Below are positions 36,382-45,263 of a stretch of DNA of 49,453 bases, piece after piece. Below the pieces are notes generated by a model, which made no database searches, had not been told where the DNA came from, and was given only the letters and a program-made list of their open reading frames with translations. The stretch comes from Oscillospiraceae bacterium. GTDB lineage: Bacteria; Bacillota; Clostridia; Oscillospirales; Ruminococcaceae. Every line of letters begins with the position of its first letter. Position 1 is the first letter of the stretch. Position numbers and translations under genes: made by a program. Location of the stretch: positions 1 to 49,453 of the forward strand of contig JALEHK010000085.1 in NCBI GenBank assembly GCA_022770625.1, written 5' to 3'.

Positions 36382-36417
36382 GGAGGCGTCCGTGGAGGCG
36401 TCCGGGGAGGCGTCCGT
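36382..36417. repeat. Three tandem 12-bp repeats GGAGGCGTCCGK upstream of the M23 gene
   Basis: Units at 36382-36393, 36394-36405 and 36406-36417, the second ending in G instead of T. Each contains a GGAGG, giving three SD-like sites 40-70 nt before the true SD. Untranslated, in the ftsX-M23 spacer. Confidence 0.8.
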
Positions 36418-36452
36418 CGGTAAAACACCAAGCAACATTGGAGGTAAGGCAT

Positions 36453-37787
36453 ATGCATCATTTCTGGAACAAGCCCCGCTTTGGGAAGCTGCTGACGGTA
36501 CTGATCGCAGCATCACTCGGGCTGACGGCGGCGTTTTCCTATCCGGCGGCCGGCCTGACTCCGGTTTCGGCGGGCGAGTCGATCTCGGAACTGGAAGCCC
36601 GTCAGAAACAGGTTCAGTCGGAGCTGGACGCGGTCAATGACAAGATCAGCGGCCTTCAGGGAAAGATTGATGAACAGGCAGCCTATCAGGAAGAACTGAC
36701 CCAGCAGATTTCTCTTTATAAGGAAAAGATCCAGATTCTTGACGATCAGATCGCGGCGCTTGAACAGGATATCGAGGACAAGCAGAGCGAGATCACCCGG
36801 CTTCAGGATGAGATCGAACAGCTTGAACAGGATATCGCCGATAAGCAGGTCGAGATCGACGATACATATGAACTTTTCAAGACCCGCATGGTCGCGCTTT
36901 ATGAGGCGGGTGAGACCTCTTCGCTGGCAATGCTCCTTTCGTCCAACAGCTTCGCGGATTTTGTCACCAACATCCGGCTGATGCAGGCGGTTTCCAAGAG
37001 CGACGAGAAACTGGTCGACGAGTTAAAGGATAAACTGACCGAGCAGCAGACGCTCAAAACCAGTCAGGAAGAGAAAAAGTCGGGCGTAGAAACGGCACTT
37101 GTTCAGGTCCAGGAGGATGAGCAGGCGGTTATGGAACAGCGCCAGTCGCAGGCGGACGCACAGGCGGAGCTTGAGGACGCTTATTCCAAGAGCGAGACGG
37201 CCGAGCAGGATATGGAAGCGCTCAAGGCTGAGTACGAAAGCGACCGCGACGCAAAGATCGCCGAGGACAAACAGGTTGAATCGGAGATTCAGGCGTTTTA
37301 CGCGGAGCTTGCCAAGAAACAGGCGGCGGCCGAAGCGGCGGCAAAGGCTGCACAGCAGTCGTCCAGCAGCTCTTCAAGCACCCAGACGGTCGTGAACACC
37401 GGCAGCCTCAGCTTCCGCTGGCCGCTTCCCGGTTACAGCATGATCACTTCCGGGTATGGCGCACGCTGGGGAAGCACCCACACCGGCATCGACATCTCAG
37501 GCGGCGGCGTCTACGGTGCGTCGATCGTTGCGGCGGAATCCGGCACGGTCGTTCTCGCAGGCAGCCACTGGAGCTACGGAAACTATGTCATCGTCGATCA
37601 CGGCGGCGGATATACCACCCTCTATGCGCATATGTCCAGCCTTGCGTGCAGCACCGGCGACTATGTCAGCAAGGGTCAGACGATCGGTTATGTCGGTTCG
37701 ACCGGAAACTCGACCGGCCCGCATCTGCACTTTGAGGTGCGCGTAAACGGCGCGACCCAGAATCCCAGCAGTTATGTCCACCCGTAA
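36453..37787 (+). CDS. Coiled-coil M23 peptidase (EnvC/PcsB-like septal hydrolase)
   Basis: 444-aa secreted murein hydrolase. Signal peptide at 1-40 (cleavage near VSA-GES), long Gln/Glu-rich coiled coil at about 44-290, an Ala/Ser linker, then the LytM domain with H343-x3-D347 and H424-x-H426; H393 is also in place. All zinc and catalytic residues are present, so the enzyme should be active, unlike E. coli EnvC. ATG 36453 sits 7 nt after GGAGGT. Following ftsEX, it is the likely hydrolase that FtsX activates through the coiled coil. Confidence 0.92.
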   Translation: MHHFWNKPRFGKLLTVLIAASLGLTAAFSYPAAGLTPVSAGESISELEARQKQVQSELDAVNDKISGLQGKIDEQAAYQEELTQQISLYKEKIQILDDQIAALEQDIEDKQSEITRLQDEIEQLEQDIADKQVEIDDTYELFKTRMVALYEAGETSSLAMLLSSNSFADFVTNIRLMQAVSKSDEKLVDELKDKLTEQQTLKTSQEEKKSGVETALVQVQEDEQAVMEQRQSQADAQAELEDAYSKSETAEQDMEALKAEYESDRDAKIAEDKQVESEIQAFYAELAKKQAAAEAAAKAAQQSSSSSSSTQTVVNTGSLSFRWPLPGYSMITSGYGARWGSTHTGIDISGGGVYGASIVAAESGTVVLAGSHWSYGNYVIVDHGGGYTTLYAHMSSLACSTGDYVSKGQTIGYVGSTGNSTGPHLHFEVRVNGATQNPSSYVHP

Positions 37788-37823
37788 CATGGTTTGAAAC
37801 GGGGACGCATACAATTGACTGAA

Positions 37824-37862
37824 AAGCCGGCGTCCGGTAAGGATGGCCGGCTTGTTCCTTTT
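37824..37862 (+). terminator. Terminator between the M23 and ctpA genes
   Basis: Stem AAGCCGGC / GCCGGCTT with a 14-nt loop and a T-rich tail (GTTCCTTTT). It may allow read-through because ctpA starts only 23 nt later. Confidence 0.6.
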
Positions 37863-37884
37863 AAGCGCACAGGGAGGGATTGAC

Positions 37885-39114
37885 TTGACGGAAAAGGATG
37901 AACCGATCGTCCCGGATCTTTCGGAAACAGGGTATGAACCGATGTCGGATCACCGGAGACGCCGCCGGCTGATGGCGGCGCTTGCGGCGGCTTTTTTGCT
38001 TGGCAGTTTTTTTACGGTCGGAGCGGGCGGCGTCTTTTTGAAGCTGCGGGAAAATAACCGTCCGATTTCTCAGCAGAAGCTCTCGGAGATTCAGGAACTG
38101 ATCGAAGGGAACTATCTGTTTGATGTCGATGAAGAGGCGGCGGCTAACGCAGCGGCAGCGGGGTACGCCGGGACGCTGGATCAGTACAGCCGCTACCGAA
38201 ACAGCGAGGAGTACGCCGATTTTCAGGCGCATAACGACGGAAGTCTCTGCGGGATCGGCGTGACGGTCGCACAGTATGCCGAGGACAGCCTGTACGTTCT
38301 CTTTCTGTCGGACGATTCTCCGGCGGACGGGATCATCCTTCCGGGCGATGAGATCGTTGCGGTCGAGGGAGAGCGGGTCGCAGATCTCGGCTATACCGAT
38401 ACCGTTTCAAAGATTCGCGGACAGGAGGAGACTTCGGTCTCCCTGACCATCCGGAGAGATGGGGAAGAGACAGAGGTGAGCGTGATGCGCGCCGATATCG
38501 TCAACGATGGGATCCATGCGCTGACGATCGGGAATATCGGATATGTTCGGGTCTCCGCTTTCAACAACGCGACTCCGGAGGCGTTTGAAAAAGCGGTCGA
38601 TTCGCTTCAGACGGACGACAGCGTGACAGGGCTGATCTTTGACCTGAGGGGGAACGGGGGCGGACTGCTGACGAGCGTTGCGCAGATGCTCGACTACCTT
38701 CTCCCGGAAGGAAATCTTGTTTCCAAGACCGATAAATCGGGGGAAACGACCGTTCTTTATACCTCTGACGCCGATTGTGTTTCTCTTCCGATGATCGTAC
38801 TGGTCAACGGCTCGACAGCTTCGGCGGCTGAACTTTTCGCCTGTGATTTACAGGAATACGGCGCGGCAACGATCGTCGGAACAACGACCTTTGGCAAGGG
38901 CGTCATGCAGACGACATACAGCTTATCGGACGGTTCGGCGCTGACGCTGACGACCGATTACTATAATCCGTCCAGCGGGAAAAACTATAACGGAATCGGC
39001 GTGATCCCGGATATTGTCTGTGAAATGACCGAGGAGGAGCAGAAGAATTTTGCCTTCTTTGATCCCGATCGCGACCCGCAGCTCCGCGCGGCTCTGGACG
39101 CGCTTTCCGGCTAA
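37885..39114 (+). CDS. ctpA: Carboxy-terminal processing protease, S41 (CtpA-like)
   Basis: 409-aa membrane-anchored serine protease acting outside the cell. TTG 37885 is taken as start because AGGGAGGG lies 6 nt before it; the in-frame upstream ATG (37843) has no SD and lies within the terminator stem. TM helix at about 32-54, PDZ domain at about 125-205, and S41 domain with catalytic Ser in NGSTASAAE and Lys in TTFGKGVMQ. CtpA proteases commonly sit behind the ftsEX-M23 genes in Firmicutes and may trim wall hydrolases. Confidence 0.9.
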   Translation: MTEKDEPIVPDLSETGYEPMSDHRRRRRLMAALAAAFLLGSFFTVGAGGVFLKLRENNRPISQQKLSEIQELIEGNYLFDVDEEAAANAAAAGYAGTLDQYSRYRNSEEYADFQAHNDGSLCGIGVTVAQYAEDSLYVLFLSDDSPADGIILPGDEIVAVEGERVADLGYTDTVSKIRGQEETSVSLTIRRDGEETEVSVMRADIVNDGIHALTIGNIGYVRVSAFNNATPEAFEKAVDSLQTDDSVTGLIFDLRGNGGGLLTSVAQMLDYLLPEGNLVSKTDKSGETTVLYTSDADCVSLPMIVLVNGSTASAAELFACDLQEYGAATIVGTTTFGKGVMQTTYSLSDGSALTLTTDYYNPSSGKNYNGIGVIPDIVCEMTEEEQKNFAFFDPDRDPQLRAALDALSG

Positions 39115-39140
39115 CCTGCTGATTTTTTGACAAAAAGGCC

Positions 39141-39169
39141 TTGACAGGCTCGGCAGGATGTGCTATACT
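39141..39169 (+). promoter_or_regulatory. Sigma-A promoter of T-box-tyrS
   Basis: -35 TTGACA (39141-39146), 17-bp spacer, extended -10 TGC-TATACT (TATACT at 39164-39169). Confidence 0.88.
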
Positions 39170-39179
39170 CCATCTTACA

Positions 39180-39451
39180 GGCGATGAAAAGAAAGAGTAG
39201 TGATCCTCGTAGTCTACAGAGAGCGTCCGGCTGGTGTAAGGACGCGGCAAAGGGTTCATGAATACCTCTTGGAGCCGCTTCCCGAACCGATTTGTCCAGT
39301 AGGGAATGCCGGGGATGCCCGTTACAGCAGAAGAGAATGCAGGTTCTCTGTGAGGCCGGTTATCGTGAGAAGCCGGTAAACTGAGGTGGTAACACGGATG
39401 TTTTGATGACATTTCGTCCTCTGTCCTATCAATTGGGGCAGAGGATTTTTT
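39180..39451 (+). ncRNA. Tyrosyl T-box riboswitch
   Basis: Senses uncharged tRNA-Tyr and controls tyrS. The stem I apical region CGTCC-GGCTGGTGTAA-GGACG, the likely specifier codon TAC (39263-39265, in GAATACC) and the T-box sequence GAGGTGGTAACACGG (39383-39397) are visible. The terminator stem CCTCTGTCC / GGGGCAGAGG is followed by seven T (39417-39451). With TAC as specifier and tyrS downstream, tyrosine specificity is clear. It ends 36 nt before the tyrS ATG. Confidence 0.92.
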
Positions 39452-39487
39452 CATGCCCCGGAATATTTCTGAAAGGAGATCATTTTT

Positions 39488-40705
39488 ATGACCTGTTACG
39501 AAGAACTGAAAGCCCGCGGCCTTGTTGCGCAGGTAACGGACGAGAAACTGATCCAGGAGCTGATCGATAACGGTAAAGCGACCTTCTACATTGGCTTTGA
39601 CCCCACCGCCGACTCGCTCCATGTCGGTCACTTTATGGCGCTCTGCCTGATGAAACGGCTCCAGATGGCGGGCAACCGTCCGATCGCGCTGATCGGCGGC
39701 GGCACCGGCATGATTGGCGACCCCTCCGGAAGAACCGATATGCGCCAGATGATGACCCCTGAAGCGATCCAGCACAACTGCGACTGCTTCAAAGTCCAGA
39801 TGAGCCGGTTTATCGAATTCGGCGAGGACAAGGCTCTGATGGTCAACAATGCCGACTGGCTGATGAACCTTAACTACATTGAGTTTATCCGCGACGTCGG
39901 CGCCTGCTTCTCGGTCAACAATATGCTCCGCGCAAAATGCTATGAGCAGCGGATGGAGAAGGGACTTTCCTTCCTTGAATTCAACTACATGATCATGCAG
40001 AGCTCCGACTTCCTTGAACTGTACCAGCGCTACGGCTGCAACCTCCAGTTCGGCGGCGACGACCAGTGGAGCAATATGCTGGGCGGTACCGAACTGATCC
40101 GCAAAAAGCTGGGCAAGGACGCGAGCGCGATGACCATCACCCTCCTTCTGAACTCGGAAGGCAAGAAGATGGGCAAGACCCAGTCGGGCGCGGTCTGGCT
40201 GGATCCGAACAAGACCTCTCCCTACGACTTCTTCCAGTACTGGAGAAACGTCGGAGACGACGACGTCATCAAGTGCATGAAGCTGCTCACCTTTATCCCG
40301 CTTGAAGAGATCGAGGAGATGGAGCGGACGCTGACCGGCGAAAAGCTCAACCCCGCCAAGGAACGTCTGGCTTACGAACTGACCAAGATGGTTCACGGCG
40401 AGGAAGAGGCGGATAAGGCACTTGCGGCTGCGCGCGCGGTATTCTCTTCCGCTTCCGATACAGCGAATATGCCTGTTTCCGAGATCTCCGCTGCCGACGC
40501 GGCAGAAGAGATGGGCCTTCTGACCCTGCTGGTCAAGGCCGGGATCGCTCCCTCCAACGGCGAGGCCAGACGCCTTGTCCAGCAGGGCGGCATCTCGATC
40601 GACGGCGAGAAGATGACCGACCCCTCCGTCAAGCTGACGGTCAAAGAGGGCATGGTCATTAAGAAAGGCAAAAAGGTCTTCCGTAAGGTCGTACTGGTCG
40701 GTTGA
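39488..40705 (+). CDS. tyrS: Tyrosyl-tRNA synthetase
   Basis: 405-aa class I aminoacyl-tRNA synthetase. The HIGH motif is HVGH (45-48) and the KMSKS loop is KMGKT (227-231). GCNLQFGGDDQW binds substrate, and the C-terminal S4 domain (NGEARRLVQQGGISIDG) binds tRNA. GAAAGGAG precedes the ATG. Regulated by the T-box upstream. Confidence 0.96.
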   Translation: MTCYEELKARGLVAQVTDEKLIQELIDNGKATFYIGFDPTADSLHVGHFMALCLMKRLQMAGNRPIALIGGGTGMIGDPSGRTDMRQMMTPEAIQHNCDCFKVQMSRFIEFGEDKALMVNNADWLMNLNYIEFIRDVGACFSVNNMLRAKCYEQRMEKGLSFLEFNYMIMQSSDFLELYQRYGCNLQFGGDDQWSNMLGGTELIRKKLGKDASAMTITLLLNSEGKKMGKTQSGAVWLDPNKTSPYDFFQYWRNVGDDDVIKCMKLLTFIPLEEIEEMERTLTGEKLNPAKERLAYELTKMVHGEEEADKALAAARAVFSSASDTANMPVSEISAADAAEEMGLLTLLVKAGIAPSNGEARRLVQQGGISIDGEKMTDPSVKLTVKEGMVIKKGKKVFRKVVLVG

Positions 40706-40795
40706 CGAATCCGACGAAAACCGAATCGATTCGGAATCCAAGTTGTCTATTTTGCTGTTTCAGGCATTTTTTCGCGGAAATCTCCCGCAAAACGC

Positions 40796-40824
40796 TTGCA
40801 ATTTCGGGATCGGTATGGTATTAT
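40796..40824 (+). promoter_or_regulatory. Sigma-A promoter of rplS
   Basis: -35 TTGCAA (40796-40801), 17-bp spacer, -10 TATTAT (40819-40824) with TGG before it. A 14-bp perfect palindrome, CCGAATCGATTCGG, lies at 40721-40734, 60 bp upstream. Confidence 0.8.
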
Positions 40825-40837
40825 GTACTGGATATTG

Positions 40838-40900
40838 TTCCGCCCTCATGAAAATGAAGTCGGAGGATATATGTTCACACACATTATCCGGACAGTCCTC
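40838..40900 (+). ncRNA. Ribosomal protein L19 leader
   Basis: The 5' UTR of rplS forms a hairpin CCG..CTCAT-GAAA-ATGA..CGG, then GAGGA...TCCTC enclosing ATGTTCACACACAT. Layout and sequence resemble the Firmicutes L19 leader, through which L19 is thought to control its own mRNA. The call is from pattern memory, not from a covariance search. Confidence 0.6.
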
Positions 40901-40944
40901 TGCATAAAGAATGCACGAATGTCTGAAAATCAGGAGGAAAAAAC

Positions 40945-41289
40945 ATGGACGCACTCAAACTGATCGCTCAGTCCAGCATGAAGGCTGATATGCCCAAGGT
41001 CGAAGTCGGTGACTACGTAAGAGTCAACGTACTGATCCGCGAAGGCGACAAGGAAAGAATCCAGGCTTTCGAAGGCACCGTCATCGCTATGAAGCACGGC
41101 GGCATCTCTGAGACTTTCACCGTAAGACGCGTTGCTCACGGCGTCGGTATCGAGAGAGTATTCCCGATCCATTCGCCCAGAGTCGCTTCCGTTGACGTTC
41201 TTCGTCACGGTGTTGTCAGACGTGCGAAACTTTACTACCTGCGCAACAGAGTTGGTAAAGCTGCAAGAGTTAAAGAGAAAATCGTATAA
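40945..41289 (+). CDS. rplS: 50S ribosomal protein L19
   Basis: 114-aa ribosomal protein at the 30S-50S interface. The conserved [21 protein letters not shown] start, [21 protein letters not shown] and [18 protein letters not shown] end are all present. SD AGGAGG. Usually followed by lepB and rbgA in Firmicutes, as here. A GAAGAAGG/CCTTCTTC hairpin (41305-41334) follows without a T-run, so read-through into lepB is expected. Confidence 0.97.
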   Translation: MDALKLIAQSSMKADMPKVEVGDYVRVNVLIREGDKERIQAFEGTVIAMKHGGISETFTVRRVAHGVGIERVFPIHSPRVASVDVLRHGVVRRAKLYYLRNRVGKAARVKEKIV

Positions 41290-41404
41290 TTCGATGCACA
41301 TGAGGAAGAAGGGGGCGGCAACGTCTCCTTCTTCTGCTATACGGAACTTTTGTACAGGCGCTCTGCCTGTGTGATCTTCATATATGGAAAGGAAGGTTTG
41401 CTTG

Positions 41405-42691
41405 ATGGCACCTGAGCAGAAAAGGACCAGCAGCGATGAAGAGGTTGATAAAATACTGGCCGAACTCGGGATTCTGAGTTCGGGAACCGGTTCATCGCCG
41501 CAAAAAGCATCACCGGCTTCCGAAAAGCCCGCTGCGCCGGACAGCCCCTCAAAGGCGGCGGCCAAAGCGCCGGTACAGGACGAGTTTACGATCGACATGG
41601 ACGCTTTCGACGATATTCGTCAGAGCGAACGGGAACGCAGCGCTGCGGTGGCAAAGCCCGAGGCAAATGGTGCCCCCAGAGCTTCCAGAGCACCGGCTGC
41701 ACCGGCATCATCGCCCACCAAAACGCCCGACCGCAGGAAAAATGCCGGAGGAAATGCTTCCGGGAAGGATTCCGGGAAAGATTCCCGTCCCGAAGCTAAA
41801 AAACGTCCGTCTCAGCGTCCGTCTCAGCGTCCGCCTCAGCGTCCGTCTCAGCGTCCGCCTCAGCGTCCGTCTCAGCGTCCGGAAGCCGCTCAGAAACCGG
41901 CTTCCAGAGCCACCCAGCAGGCGCCCGTGGAGCATTTAAACGTTCCGCACCGCGAGTCGCACCTGAAGGATGAACTGGAAAAGATGGCGGTATCCTCTTC
42001 GACCCAGACCGGGCAGCTGACAAGACAGCTCCGCGCGGGCAGAAAGCTCGAGGAGATCACAGCGTCGATCCCGATTCAGCAGCGCCGTCAGACGCCCCGT
42101 CATCCTTCCGAACGGGTTCAGAAGGCGGCTGAATTTGCGGCGTCGGTCGCAGCGGAAAAACCGCAGAAGAGAAGCGCCGGAAAGACCGCTGCGGTCTGGA
42201 TCGGAACCATCGCCGCTGTTGCGGCGATTCTGGTTGTTTTGTTCGGCTTTGTTTTTCCGATTGTTACGGTCGAGGGAAGTTCGATGGCTCCTACGCTTGA
42301 ACAGGGCGACCGGCTGCTGATCTCGGGAATGTTCTATACGCCCGCAGATGGCGACGTGATCGTAACGACCGATAACAATACCCTGAAAAAGCAGCTCGTC
42401 AAGCGGGTCATTGCGACCGCTGGACAGACAGTCGAGATTCAGGAGGACGGAACCGTTCTGGTTGACGGAACGGCGATCGACGAGAGCTATCTTGCCGAGC
42501 CGAATGCGCTTGCGGGCGATATGACCTATCCGGTCACAGTCGGAGACGGTGAGGTTTTTGTCATGGGCGATAACCGCGCACATTCGCTGGACAGCCGCGA
42601 CGGTGCGGTCGGACTGATCGAGACGTCGGAGATCCGCGGAAAGGTTCTGCTCCGCTTTTATCCCTTCGGCTCGTTCGGCGGCGTAGACTGA
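41405..42691 (+). CDS. lepB: Signal peptidase I with long disordered N-terminus
   Basis: 428-aa type I signal peptidase; normal length is about 180-200. The first 255 residues are low-complexity, Pro/Ser/Lys/Arg-rich and cytoplasmic, with six RPSQ/RPPQ repeats at 134-157. A TM helix follows at about 262-284, then the catalytic domain with Ser293 (GSSMAPTL) and Lys333 (LVKRVIATAGQ) and box E (GDNRAHSLDSRD). Start ATG 41405 behind GGAAGG. The enzyme cleaves Sec signal peptides outside the membrane. The extension may dock it to other proteins, but I know no motif in it. Confidence 0.92.
   Translation: MAPEQKRTSSDEEVDKILAELGILSSGTGSSPQKASPASEKPAAPDSPSKAAAKAPVQDEFTIDMDAFDDIRQSERERSAAVAKPEANGAPRASRAPAAPASSPTKTPDRRKNAGGNASGKDSGKDSRPEAKKRPSQRPSQRPPQRPSQRPPQRPSQRPEAAQKPASRATQQAPVEHLNVPHRESHLKDELEKMAVSSSTQTGQLTRQLRAGRKLEEITASIPIQQRRQTPRHPSERVQKAAEFAASVAAEKPQKRSAGKTAAVWIGTIAAVAAILVVLFGFVFPIVTVEGSSMAPTLEQGDRLLISGMFYTPADGDVIVTTDNNTLKKQLVKRVIATAGQTVEIQEDGTVLVDGTAIDESYLAEPNALAGDMTYPVTVGDGEVFVMGDNRAHSLDSRDGAVGLIETSEIRGKVLLRFYPFGSFGGVD
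41804..41881 (+). repeat. Six 12-bp repeats encoding RPSQ/RPPQ in lepB
   Basis: Unit CGTCCGYCTCAG repeated six times without gap, plus half a unit; the Y alternates T/C (Ser/Pro) in the later units. In frame, so copy-number change would alter only the length of the cytoplasmic tail. Confidence 0.92.
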
Positions 42692-42727
42692 ACTTCCATA
42701 TAAACGGTTTCAGAAAGGAATGTGCGA

Positions 42728-43366
42728 ATGGACGAACTTGAAACGATCCGTCAGGATGGGGAAGCGGTTCCCGAAGAAAAGGCTGAAAAGGTGAGCGTGA
42801 CCGAAGAAGAGCCCCCCGAAACTCCGGAGCCACCGAAACGGTCGCTGAAAACCGAACTGATCGAATGGGTGAAGGCGTTCGTTTTTGCCGGAGTGATTGT
42901 TGCGGTCATTTTCGGCTTTGTGATCCGTCCGGTTGAGGTTAAGGGTCATTCGATGGAGCCGACGCTTCAAAACAGCGACCGGCTGATCGAATGGATGCTC
43001 TTTTATACGCCTCAGCAGGGAGACGTGGTCATCCTTTCGGAAAAGACCGGTCTGAACGAAGCGCTTGTCAAGCGGGTCATCGCGACCGCCGGACAGACGG
43101 TAGAGATCAGAGAGGACGGCTACGTTTTAGTGGACGGCGTCCTTTTGGATGAAAGTTATATTTACGAGCCGATCGACGCGGAGCACCGGGGCGATTTCGA
43201 TTACCCGGTTACCGTCCCGGACGGATGCGTCTTTGTCATGGGCGATAACCGCAACCATTCGACCGACAGCCGCTTCCGGGAAGTCGGCTTTGTCAGCGTC
43301 GATGAGGTCGCGGGCAAAGTGGTCCTGCGGATCGCACCGCTTTCCTCCTTCGGCCTGATTGAATAA
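42728..43366 (+). CDS. lepB: Signal peptidase I, second copy
   Basis: 212-aa type I signal peptidase of more usual size. An acidic Pro/Glu-rich N-terminal tail of 40 residues precedes the TM helix (about 48-66). Ser75 (GHSMEPTL) and Lys115 (LVKRVIATAGQ) form the dyad; box E reads GDNRNHSTDSR. ATG 42728 is 8 nt after AAGGA; the in-frame GTG at 42722 is too close to it. It shares the LVKRVIATAGQTVEI block with the preceding gene, which points to tandem duplication. Confidence 0.93.
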   Translation: MDELETIRQDGEAVPEEKAEKVSVTEEEPPETPEPPKRSLKTELIEWVKAFVFAGVIVAVIFGFVIRPVEVKGHSMEPTLQNSDRLIEWMLFYTPQQGDVVILSEKTGLNEALVKRVIATAGQTVEIREDGYVLVDGVLLDESYIYEPIDAEHRGDFDYPVTVPDGCVFVMGDNRNHSTDSRFREVGFVSVDEVAGKVVLRIAPLSSFGLIE

Positions 43367-43373
43367 GAGAGGT

Positions 43374-44249
43374 ATGAATTTGGAACAGATTCCATCGATC
43401 CAGTGGTTCCCCGGCCATATGGCCAAGACCCGCCGACTGATGAAAGCAAACCTTCCCTATGTGGATATTGTCATCGAGCTGCGGGACGCAAAAATTCCGC
43501 TCAGCTCCGGAAATCCTGAGCTTCAGTCGATGCTCGGCAATAAAAAGCGGATCGTCCTGCTCAATAAATGCGATACGGCCGACCCGAAAGTAACGGCTGC
43601 CTGGATCGACTGGTTTAAAGAGCAGGGGATCGCGGCGCTTGCGGTCGATTCAAGAAGCGGAAAAGGCTTGGAAAATTTTCTTCCGCTCGTTCGGAGTGAG
43701 CTTTCCGACCTCCTTTCCCGCTGGGCGGAGAAAGGCGCGGGCGGGCGGCCGATCCGAATGATGGTGGTCGGAATCCCGAACGTCGGAAAGTCATCGTTTA
43801 TCAACCGAATGGCGGGAAGCAAACGCGCCAGGGTTGAGGATCGCCCCGGCGTTACCCGCGATAAGCAGTGGGTCACCGTTAGTAAGGACGTTGATCTTCT
43901 CGATATGCCGGGCGTTCTCTGGCCGAAGTTTGAAGACCCGGCGGTTGGCGAACGGCTTGCCATCACCGGTGCGGTCAAGGATCAGATCCTTGATCTGGAA
44001 CTTCTGGCCATGCGGCTGTTGAGCTGGCTGCGGGACGATTATCCGGAGCTTTTGTCCCGGTACAAGATTTCCCCGGAAGAGGCGGAAGGGCTTGAACCGT
44101 TTGACCTGCTGGAACTGGTCGGGCGCAAGCGCGGGATGCTCATTTCCGGCGGCGAGGTCAACACCGAACGGGCAGCCGTAACGGTTCTGGATGAATACCG
44201 CGCCGGAAAACTCGGACGGCTTTCGCTGGAACTTCCGCCCGAAAAATAA
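43374..44249 (+). CDS. rbgA: Ribosome biogenesis GTPase RbgA (YlqF)
   Basis: 291-aa circularly permuted GTPase for late assembly of the 50S subunit. Motif order G4-G5-G1-G3: NKCD, then VDSRSG, GIPNVGKSS (P-loop) and DMPG. The N-terminal IQWFPGHMAK is diagnostic. ATG 43374 follows GAGAGG by only 1 nt; the TTG at 43380 (7-nt spacing) could be the real start, giving two residues fewer. Location after rplS and lepB is the classical Firmicutes order. Confidence 0.93.
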   Translation: MNLEQIPSIQWFPGHMAKTRRLMKANLPYVDIVIELRDAKIPLSSGNPELQSMLGNKKRIVLLNKCDTADPKVTAAWIDWFKEQGIAALAVDSRSGKGLENFLPLVRSELSDLLSRWAEKGAGGRPIRMMVVGIPNVGKSSFINRMAGSKRARVEDRPGVTRDKQWVTVSKDVDLLDMPGVLWPKFEDPAVGERLAITGAVKDQILDLELLAMRLLSWLRDDYPELLSRYKISPEEAEGLEPFDLLELVGRKRGMLISGGEVNTERAAVTVLDEYRAGKLGRLSLELPPEK

Positions 44250-44276
44250 CGCAAAAACCGGAAAGGAGCGGGTGCA

Positions 44277-45236
44277 ATGACGCTTGGCGAATATGATGCT
44301 TCGCTCGGAATTGAAGGCTTCTGCGGAGTCGATGAAGCAGGGCGGGGGCCGCTGGCGGGGGATGTATACGCTGCCGCTGTGATCCTCGATCCGTCCCGTC
44401 CGATCGACGGGTTGAACGATTCCAAAAAGCTGACCGAAAAGAAGCGGGAAGCCCTTTTCCCGATCATCAAGGAACAGGCGCTTGCCTGGTCGATCGGGAT
44501 TGCTACGGTCGAAGAGATCGAAAGCTATAACATTCTCGGCGCGACCTTCCTTGCGATGCGGCGGGCGGTGGACGGGCTTTCGGTCAAGCCTTCGATGGCG
44601 CTGGTCGATGGCAACCGCAATCCCGGCCTTTCGGTTCCGACCCGTCTTTTGGTCAAGGGAGACGCCACCTCCGCTTCGGTCGCGGCGGCGTCGATCCTAG
44701 CCAAGGTCGCACGGGATCATTATATGCTGGAGCTTGACCGGGCGTATCCGGAGTACCAGTTTGCCCGCCATAAGGGCTATGGCACCAAGCTCCATTATGA
44801 GATGCTGGAAGCCTACGGAGAGTCTCCGGTTCACCGGCACTCGTTTCTGAAAAGCTTTTACCGGGCGCGGGGAACGACGCCGCCCACCAGCGGTCAGCGC
44901 GGCGAACAGCTTGCGGCGGGTTATCTGACCGGTCAGGGCTGTGAGATCCTTGCCCGCAACTGGCACGCATCCGGCGGGGAGCTGGATTTGATCGCACGGG
45001 AGGGGGAATACCTTCTCTTTGTCGAGGTTAAGACCCGCGGCCCCAATCGTCTTGGCTCGCCGGCCGAGGCGGTTGACGCCGGGAAACAGCGCCGGATCGT
45101 CGAAACGGCTGAGCGGTATCTGGCGGAAAATCCGCTTCCGCTTCAACCACGGTTTGATGTGATCGAGATCTATCTGGACGAAAACGGGAATTTTCTCCGT
45201 GCCGGATGGATCCGGAATGCATTTGATGCAGTTTGA
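44277..45236 (+). CDS. rnhB: RNase HII fused to a YraN (UPF0102) nuclease-like domain
   Basis: 319-aa two-domain protein. Residues 1-198 are RNase HII, which removes ribonucleotides from DNA; the metal ligands D19, E20 (VDEAGRGP), D111 (LVDGN) and D129 are present. Residues about 205-319 are a complete YraN domain ([28 protein letters not shown]), resembling a PD-(D/E)xK nuclease with D237, E250 and K252. In most Firmicutes rnhB and yraN are adjacent separate genes; here a short linker (GTTPPTSG) joins them with no frameshift. The fusion suggests joint action, but YraN's role is not settled. Confidence 0.93.
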   Translation: MTLGEYDASLGIEGFCGVDEAGRGPLAGDVYAAAVILDPSRPIDGLNDSKKLTEKKREALFPIIKEQALAWSIGIATVEEIESYNILGATFLAMRRAVDGLSVKPSMALVDGNRNPGLSVPTRLLVKGDATSASVAAASILAKVARDHYMLELDRAYPEYQFARHKGYGTKLHYEMLEAYGESPVHRHSFLKSFYRARGTTPPTSGQRGEQLAAGYLTGQGCEILARNWHASGGELDLIAREGEYLLFVEVKTRGPNRLGSPAEAVDAGKQRRIVETAERYLAENPLPLQPRFDVIEIYLDENGNFLRAGWIRNAFDAV

Positions 45237-45263
45237 TACCAGCTGTAGAAAGGAAGCAGACTT

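Noticed and set aside
40721-40734. Terminator of tyrS at the palindrome CCGAATCGATTCGG
   Set aside because: No T-run follows, and a perfect loop-free palindrome of this kind is a poor terminator; recorded only as a note with the rplS promoter.
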